Assembly (NCBI GenBank): GCA_900545055.1 | Contig: UQXP01000036.1 | Span: 1 to 17,770 of the forward strand | Direction: 5' to 3' | Length of the DNA stretch: 17,770 nucleotides | Origin: an uncultured Collinsella sp. | Lineage (GTDB): Bacteria; Actinomycetota; Coriobacteriia; Coriobacteriales; Coriobacteriaceae | Shown: one piece after another, positions 12,638 to 17,770 of the stretch | Layout: each line of letters begins with the position of its first letter | Position numbering within the stretch: the stretch's first letter is position 1 | Made by a program: the position numbers and the translations under genes | Notes under the pieces: generated by a model | Database searches by the model: none | Told to the model about the DNA's origin: nothing | Seen by the model: only the letters and a program-made list of their open reading frames with translations

Positions 12638-15463
12638 ATGGTTGTTAATAGCATGATTCGGCTAAACGATAGGATGGATGGTCCAAGCGTGAGTCTCGGC
12701 AGCAAACTATCCGATGCAAAGGTTTCCTTTGCAATCTTTAAACGCGACATCAAGCGATTGATCGTGAACCCCGTCGCCCTGGTGGTTACCCTGGGCGTGT
12801 GCGTCATTCCCTCGCTGTATGCCTGGTACAACATCGTGGCCAACTGGGATCCGTACGGAAATACCCAGGGTATTAAAATAGCCATCGCCAACAACGATCA
12901 GGGCACCCAGAACGACCTGGTGGGCGAGCTTAACGCAGGCGATAAGGTGGTCGACCGGCTCAAGGAGAACGACCAGCTTGGCTGGACCTTTGTCGACTCG
13001 GCGGCAGATGCCAAAGAGGGCGTCGAAAGTGGCGAATACTATGCTGCCATCGTGATTCCCAAGAACTTCTCCGACAATCTCGTCTCGATGCTCGACGGCA
13101 ATTACCATCAGCCGAAGCTCACCTATTACGTCAACGAGAAAAAGAGCGCCATTGCGCCCAAGGTCACCGATACCGGTGCCAACACCATCGAGGAGCAGAT
13201 CAACTCGGAATTTGTCTCCACGGTGGGCGAGACCGTCGCGGGCATTGCCAAAGATGCTGGCATCGACCTTAAAGACAAGGCAACCCAGACCCAGGATTCG
13301 CTGGCGGGCTCGGTGTCCGAGGCGTCTGATACCCTGGGCGAAGTACGTGATTCCATCGGCGACATGAACGCCGCCATCGACAAGACAAGCAGCTCGATTG
13401 CTTCGGCCGATGCTGCGTTGGCGGGCCTGCAGGGACAGGCGCCTTCGCTAACGCAGGCAATCGCTCAGGGTAATGATCTGCTGGGCGAAGCTCGCACCAC
13501 GGCTGGCAAGTCCATCACCTCGCTCTCCAAGGCACTTTCGGAGGGCAGCATCGTGCTGAGTAAGACATCGGCTTCTGCGAACGCCGCGATTGGCAGGCTT
13601 ACCGGTACGGTTACGTCCACGACCACCCGAATCGACAACTCGCTCGAATCCCTTCAGGCGACGATTGACCACAACAGCGCTGTCATCGAGCGCCTGCAGA
13701 TTCTCGTTAACGATACGTCGACGGGATCGGAGAACGCCGATGCGCTCATCGCGTCGACCATCAATTCGCTTCGCGAGCAAAACCAGAAGCTGCAGAGCAT
13801 TAAGGATGGCCTTTCTGCACAGTCGAGCGCCATGGCAAACGACGCTACGGCAATCTCGAACGCGAGCAACGCGCTTAACGCGGCAATTCAGACCGGTACG
13901 GCTAACCTCGGTCAGGCTCAGACCGATCTGGGGCAGAACGCACTGCCGAAGGCTTCGAGCGCGCTTGACTCCTTTGCCGCCGTTTCGGGCGATTTGACCG
14001 GCATTGTGTCGGGTATGACCCCCACGATAGCGAGCGCGCGCGGCACGCTGGCGCAGCTCGACGCCACGCTCAAGCAGGCAAAGACCACGCTGTCCCAAAC
14101 CGACACCTCCCTTGCCAAGGTTCAGGACAAGCTCGCGACCGCCGCCAATGACATTGCGGCGCTGCAGACCTCTGAGTCTATGGGCGAGTTAGCCGACCTC
14201 ATGGACGTCGACGTCGATGACGTGGCAGATTTCATGGCATCTCCGGTTGAGCTGACGTCCAAGTCCATCTATCCGGTCAAGAGCTTTGGCTCGGGCATCG
14301 CGCCCTTCTACACCAATCTGGCGCTGTGGGTAGGCGGCTATGTGCTCATCGCTATCTACAAACTCGAGGTCGACCGCGAGGGCATCGGTAGCTTTACGGC
14401 GCGTCAGGGCTACTTTGGCCGCTGGTTGCTGCTGGTGATCCTGGGCGCGTTCCAGGCCATTATCGTTACGGTGGGCGACCTGGTCATTGGCGTTCAGTGC
14501 GTCAATCCGCTGCTCTTTGTGCTGGGCGGCATCGCTATCTCGTTCACCTACGTCAACATCATCTATGCGTTGTCCACCACGTTTAAGCATATCGGTAAGG
14601 CAATTGGCGTCATCCTCGTCATTGTGCAGATTCCCGGCTCGTCGGGTATGTATCCCATCGAGATGATGCCCGGCTTCTTCCAGTGGCTGCACCCGCTGCT
14701 GCCCTTCACCTATGGCATCAACCTGCTGCGCGAGACCGTCGGTGGCATGTATTCGTTCAACTACCTGTTTAACCTGTGCATCCTGGGCGTGTTCCTGATC
14801 GTGGCGCTCTTTATCGGTCTGCAGCTGCGCCCGTTGCTGCTCAACCTCAATCTGCTCTTTGATAAGCAGCTTTCCACGACGGGCCTCATGATCTGCGAGT
14901 CCAACGACCTGCCGCGCCAGCGCTATTCGCTGCGCACGGCCATGCGTGTCATGCTCGATTCGGATTCGTACCGTCGCGAGCTGCTCGATCATGCCGTGGC
15001 GTTTGAGCATCACTACCCCTACTACATCAAGGGCGGTTTTGCCGCTGTGGTAGGCGTGCAGGTTCTGCTCTTTGTGCTTTCGACGGTGCTCGATATCGAC
15101 AATAACGGCAAGATTATCCTGCTCGTTATCTGGATCATTTCGGTTATCGCCATCTGTGGCTGGCTCATCAACATCGAGTACATCCGCGCGAGCCTCAATA
15201 CCCAGATGCGTATCTCGGCGCTTTCGGACGAGGACCTTCGCCGCGAGATGCGCGAGCATACGGCTGCCATCCCTGCCGCCCGTCGCATGTTTGGTCTCAA
15301 CGCCAGCGAGCGGGGCACCAAGGACAGCGAACAGCCCACGAGCCGTCTGCCGCATATCGGTGCGCATCGTAAGGCTCAAGATGCCGACGGCGTTGACAAC
15401 GTAAACGGAAACGACGGGGACACCACCCCGCTTGGCAAGCACTCCAAAGGAGGTGAGGCATAA
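12638..15463 (+). CDS. YhgE/Pip-family large membrane protein with extra C-terminal module
   Basis: About 941 residues from the ATG at 12638. An N-terminal membrane segment leads into the family signature IPSLYAWYNIVANWDPYGNTQGI and IAIANNDQGTQNDLVGEL. A long extracytoplasmic Ala/Ser/Thr-rich, coiled-coil-like region (about 200-530) follows. Then come five or six membrane segments (about 556-730) including PFYTNLALWVGGYVL and PLLPFTYGINLLRETVGG, as in ABC-2-like Pip/YhgE C-termini. Unlike its partner it continues with a linker, two more membrane segments (about 785-840) and a polar tail of about 100 residues. The family includes the phage-infection receptor Pip of Lactococcus; the transport role is not settled. 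The start is uncertain: ATG 12638, ATG 12674 or GTG 12689, none with a strong ribosome binding site. It ends directly at the next start. Confidence 0.88.
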   Translation: MVVNSMIRLNDRMDGPSVSLGSKLSDAKVSFAIFKRDIKRLIVNPVALVVTLGVCVIPSLYAWYNIVANWDPYGNTQGIKIAIANNDQGTQNDLVGELNAGDKVVDRLKENDQLGWTFVDSAADAKEGVESGEYYAAIVIPKNFSDNLVSMLDGNYHQPKLTYYVNEKKSAIAPKVTDTGANTIEEQINSEFVSTVGETVAGIAKDAGIDLKDKATQTQDSLAGSVSEASDTLGEVRDSIGDMNAAIDKTSSSIASADAALAGLQGQAPSLTQAIAQGNDLLGEARTTAGKSITSLSKALSEGSIVLSKTSASANAAIGRLTGTVTSTTTRIDNSLESLQATIDHNSAVIERLQILVNDTSTGSENADALIASTINSLREQNQKLQSIKDGLSAQSSAMANDATAISNASNALNAAIQTGTANLGQAQTDLGQNALPKASSALDSFAAVSGDLTGIVSGMTPTIASARGTLAQLDATLKQAKTTLSQTDTSLAKVQDKLATAANDIAALQTSESMGELADLMDVDVDDVADFMASPVELTSKSIYPVKSFGSGIAPFYTNLALWVGGYVLIAIYKLEVDREGIGSFTARQGYFGRWLLLVILGAFQAIIVTVGDLVIGVQCVNPLLFVLGGIAISFTYVNIIYALSTTFKHIGKAIGVILVIVQIPGSSGMYPIEMMPGFFQWLHPLLPFTYGINLLRETVGGMYSFNYLFNLCILGVFLIVALFIGLQLRPLLLNLNLLFDKQLSTTGLMICESNDLPRQRYSLRTAMRVMLDSDSYRRELLDHAVAFEHHYPYYIKGGFAAVVGVQVLLFVLSTVLDIDNNGKIILLVIWIISVIAICGWLINIEYIRASLNTQMRISALSDEDLRREMREHTAAIPAARRMFGLNASERGTKDSEQPTSRLPHIGAHRKAQDADGVDNVNGNDGDTTPLGKHSKGGEA

Positions 15464-17653
15464 ATGAAAAACATGCTGCACCTGTTTAAGCGCGATGTCC
15501 AAAACGTGTCTCGCTCCGTGATCGGCATGGTCGTCGTGATGGGCCTCATTATCGTGCCGTGCCTGTACGCGTGGTTTAACATCGCCGGAAGCTGGGATCC
15601 CTACGGCAATACCGGCAACCTTAAGATTGCAGTGGTCAACACCGATGAGGGCTACGAGAGTGATCTGATTCCCGTCGAGGTCAACGTGGGCGAAAACGTG
15701 ACCGCCACTCTGCGCGGCAACGAGAACTTCGACTGGGTCGTTCTCAACGACCGCGATAAGGCGATTGAGGGCGTTAAGTCGGGCGCGTACTACGCTGCCG
15801 TCGTTATCCCTAAAACGTTTAGCGCCGACATGATGACGCTTTTCTCGACTGAGGTGAAGCACGCCGATATCGAGTTCTATGAGAACCAGAAGGCCAACGC
15901 CATCGCGCAGATCGTGACTGAAAAGGGTTCGAGCGCCGTCCAGAGTCAGGTCAACGAGACCTTTACCAAGACCATCACGACCATCGGCCTTAAGACCGTG
16001 TCCAGCCTGCTCGACTATATGAGCACCGACCAGGTGAGCAACTTTATCGCCAATCTGTCCTCTACGCTGGGCGATTCGGTCGAGGACCTGCAGGACGTTC
16101 AGGCGAGCGCGACGTCGCTCGCGGGCATTTTGAGCTCTACGTCCGATTCGCTGACATCGGCGGGCGGCATGCTCAAGCAGACGGGCACCGTTGATGAGTC
16201 GACGAAGCAGCTGATGGAGCACGCCAAGAGCGGCATCAATGATTCCAAGGAAGCGCTCAAGGCCGCCAACGATGCCGTTGACGCGGCGATTGACGGAAGC
16301 GCGGGCTCGTTCGACAACGTGTCCGCCGAGCTTGCGAAGGCATTCGATGCCGCGAATCAGCATGTTGACCTTACGGTGTCTCAGCTCAACGAAGCCGCAG
16401 CGGCGCTCAATACGCGTGCTGACGATATCGATGCGATGGCCGATCGGCTCCGCAACCTTGCCGACCAGATGAGCGATGACAAGCTCAAAGACGGCCTCAA
16501 GTCCGCTGCGACGTCGCTGGGCAGAATTGCCGTGGAGTACCGCAACAATGCGAAGGGCCTGACGGCGACCGCAAAGTCCCTTTCGGACAGCATGGCGGAG
16601 GTCAACAACTCGCGTGCCGAGGTCGACCAGGCCATCGCCGATGCCAAGGCGGGTATCTCGGGAGCCAAGTCCGACTACGATTCTACGTTCTCGGTTAAGG
16701 CCAAGGAGCTCAAGAAGACCATTTCGGGCGTTCTGGATTCCCTGAACGGTATCTCGGGTGACTTGGATAGCGCCGTGAGCGGTCTGACCGACGCCTCTGG
16801 TTCGCTCGCGAAGGGTCTCTCCAAGGCTGCAAAGCTGGTCAACAAGGCTTCCGATCAGCTGGGCGAGGCGTCGAACAAGATCAGTGCCTTTAAGGACGAG
16901 CTTGATAGCGCTCTGATCTCGGGTGACCTGGCCATGATTAAGACAATGATTGGCAGCGACCCCGAGGGCCTCGCCGTGTCGCTTTCCGGCCCTGTCGCAC
17001 TCGACCGTAAGCCGGTCTATCCAATCCGCAACTACGGTTCGGCCATGGCGCCGTTCTACACGATTCTGTCGCTATGGGTCGGCTCGATCGTACTGGCGGC
17101 CATGATGAAGGTTTCGGTTGACGATGAGCTTATCAACGAGCTCATCCCCGTGCGCCTGCACGAGATCTACTTGGGTCGCTACCTGTTCTTTGGCGGTCTG
17201 GCTCTGCTGCAGGCAACGCTCGTGTGTGCGGGCGACATTCTGTTCTTTGGCATCCAGTGCGACAACCCCCTGCAGTTTGTGCTTGCCGGCTGGGTCGCGA
17301 GTCTCGTGTTCTCCAATATCGTCTACACGCTTACGGTTTCGTTTGGCGATATCGGCAAAGCGCTCGCTGTCGTGCTGTTGGTCATGCAGGTCGGCGGTTC
17401 GGGCGGTACGTTCCCCATCGAGATGACCGGCCCCGTGTTCCAGGCGATCTACCCGTTCCTGCCGTTTACCCACGGCATCAACGCCATGCACGCCGCCATG
17501 GCCGGTGCCTACCATATGGAGTACTGGGTTGAGCTGGGTATTCTGGCGAGCTATCTGATTCCGTCGCTGGCCCTGGGCGTCGTCTTCCGCCGCCCGGTCA
17601 TCAAAGCCAACGACTGGATCATCGAAAAGCTGGAGAGTACTAAATTGATTTAA
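15464..17653 (+). CDS. YhgE/Pip-family large membrane protein, second paralogue
   Basis: Protein of 729 residues whose ATG follows the upstream TAA with no gap, behind a near-ideal AGGAGGTGA ribosome binding site located inside the end of the first gene; the two are surely co-translated. TM1 lies at about 18-38, followed by the signature VPCLYAWFNIAGSWDPYGNT and IAVVNTDEGYESDLIPVEVNVG. The extracytoplasmic region of about 480 residues is rich in Ala, Ser, Asp and Lys and coiled-coil-like. The C-terminal membrane block starts at about 529 (PFYTILSLWVGSIVL) and includes GGSGGTFPIEMTGPVFQAIYPFLPFTHGINAM. It ends soon after the last membrane segment, at about the length of the plain family members. 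It is a clear paralogue of the gene before it; partnership in one complex is likely from the coupling but not proven. Confidence 0.9.
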   Translation: MKNMLHLFKRDVQNVSRSVIGMVVVMGLIIVPCLYAWFNIAGSWDPYGNTGNLKIAVVNTDEGYESDLIPVEVNVGENVTATLRGNENFDWVVLNDRDKAIEGVKSGAYYAAVVIPKTFSADMMTLFSTEVKHADIEFYENQKANAIAQIVTEKGSSAVQSQVNETFTKTITTIGLKTVSSLLDYMSTDQVSNFIANLSSTLGDSVEDLQDVQASATSLAGILSSTSDSLTSAGGMLKQTGTVDESTKQLMEHAKSGINDSKEALKAANDAVDAAIDGSAGSFDNVSAELAKAFDAANQHVDLTVSQLNEAAAALNTRADDIDAMADRLRNLADQMSDDKLKDGLKSAATSLGRIAVEYRNNAKGLTATAKSLSDSMAEVNNSRAEVDQAIADAKAGISGAKSDYDSTFSVKAKELKKTISGVLDSLNGISGDLDSAVSGLTDASGSLAKGLSKAAKLVNKASDQLGEASNKISAFKDELDSALISGDLAMIKTMIGSDPEGLAVSLSGPVALDRKPVYPIRNYGSAMAPFYTILSLWVGSIVLAAMMKVSVDDELINELIPVRLHEIYLGRYLFFGGLALLQATLVCAGDILFFGIQCDNPLQFVLAGWVASLVFSNIVYTLTVSFGDIGKALAVVLLVMQVGGSGGTFPIEMTGPVFQAIYPFLPFTHGINAMHAAMAGAYHMEYWVELGILASYLIPSLALGVVFRRPVIKANDWIIEKLESTKLI

Positions 17654-17678
17654 TACAGCAACGTAAACGCCGTCGGAA

Positions 17679-17701
17679 CATCGAGGTCTTCCAACCCGAT
17701 G
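17679..17701 (+). terminator. Possible weak terminator after the YhgE/Pip pair
   Basis: CATCG-A-GGT (17679-17687) can pair with ACC-CGATG (17694-17701) around a six-base loop, with one bulged base, followed by CTTTAG. There is no real T run, so factor-independent termination is doubtful. Confidence 0.3.
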
Positions 17702-17716
17702 CTTTAGCGTAGTGAA

Positions 17717-17746
17717 TTGCACGGGCTGCTTGGTTGTTGCTACAGT
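17717..17746 (+). promoter_or_regulatory. Putative promoter pointing out of the right edge
   Basis: TTGCAC (17717-17722) and TACAGT (17741-17746) are separated by 18 bases. The 24 bases after it to the window end are G-rich and show no start codon, so the transcribed gene or RNA lies beyond the window. Confidence 0.4.
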
Positions 17747-17770
17747 AGCGGGGCGTGCCGGGGGTCCGGT

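Noticed and set aside
14189..16363. A 724-codon open frame on the - strand across the junction of the two YhgE/Pip genes
   Set aside because: It is the antisense shadow of two well-supported genes in GC-rich DNA. It has no family motif, and its His/Arg/Asp-rich composition is typical of reversed reading of high-GC codons.
17741..17770. Start of a structural RNA (such as SRP RNA) at the right edge
   Set aside because: The G-rich sequence after the possible promoter is too short to fold or compare, so no RNA family can be supported.

Overview
The window looks like chromosomal DNA of a high-GC Gram-positive bacterium. Gene content, codon use and the intergenic GGGGACGTTC-type repeats fit a coriobacterium close to Collinsella; that name is an inference from memory, not from a search. 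Most reading frames are on the + strand. Only the left-edge transposase fragment and the D,D-carboxypeptidase are on the - strand.

Layout. Bases 1-200 hold the 5' end of a leftward IS30-type transposase, with a perfect 38-bp palindrome upstream of it. A tRNA-Ser(GCU) gene follows with its own promoter and terminator, then an inverted fragment resembling a tRNA-Ser 3' end, and the terminator of a leftward penicillin-binding D,D-carboxypeptidase (522-1862). Divergent from the carboxypeptidase is a VanR/VanS-like two-component pair (2059-4018). A phosphate-transporter ATPase gene, pstB (4122-4997), comes next without its usual pstSCA partners. It is followed at once by a PhoB/PhoR-like two-component pair (5062-7218).

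A new promoter at about 7340-7366 starts a three-gene set typical of capsule/exopolysaccharide phosphoregulation: a Wzz/CpsC-like membrane adaptor, a CpsD-like tyrosine kinase and a CpsB-like PHP-family tyrosine phosphatase. No glycosyltransferase, flippase or polymerase gene is in view. An ElaA-like acetyltransferase follows, then htpG (Hsp90) behind a leader that contains a terminator-like hairpin.

Downstream of htpG is a gene-poor stretch of about 390 bases made of a long near-perfect hairpin and a nested four-copy repeat array. The right third is a tightly coupled pair of large YhgE/Pip-family membrane proteins (about 940 and 729 residues). They have matching architecture, but the first has an extra C-terminal module with two more membrane segments.

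Theme. Nearly every gene concerns the envelope or its sensing: peptidoglycan trimming, VanRS-like and PhoBR-like signalling, polysaccharide chain-length control and large envelope-spanning proteins. I found no phage, CRISPR or toxin-antitoxin system. The least explained items are the tandem YhgE/Pip pair, the nested repeat array and the htpG leader.
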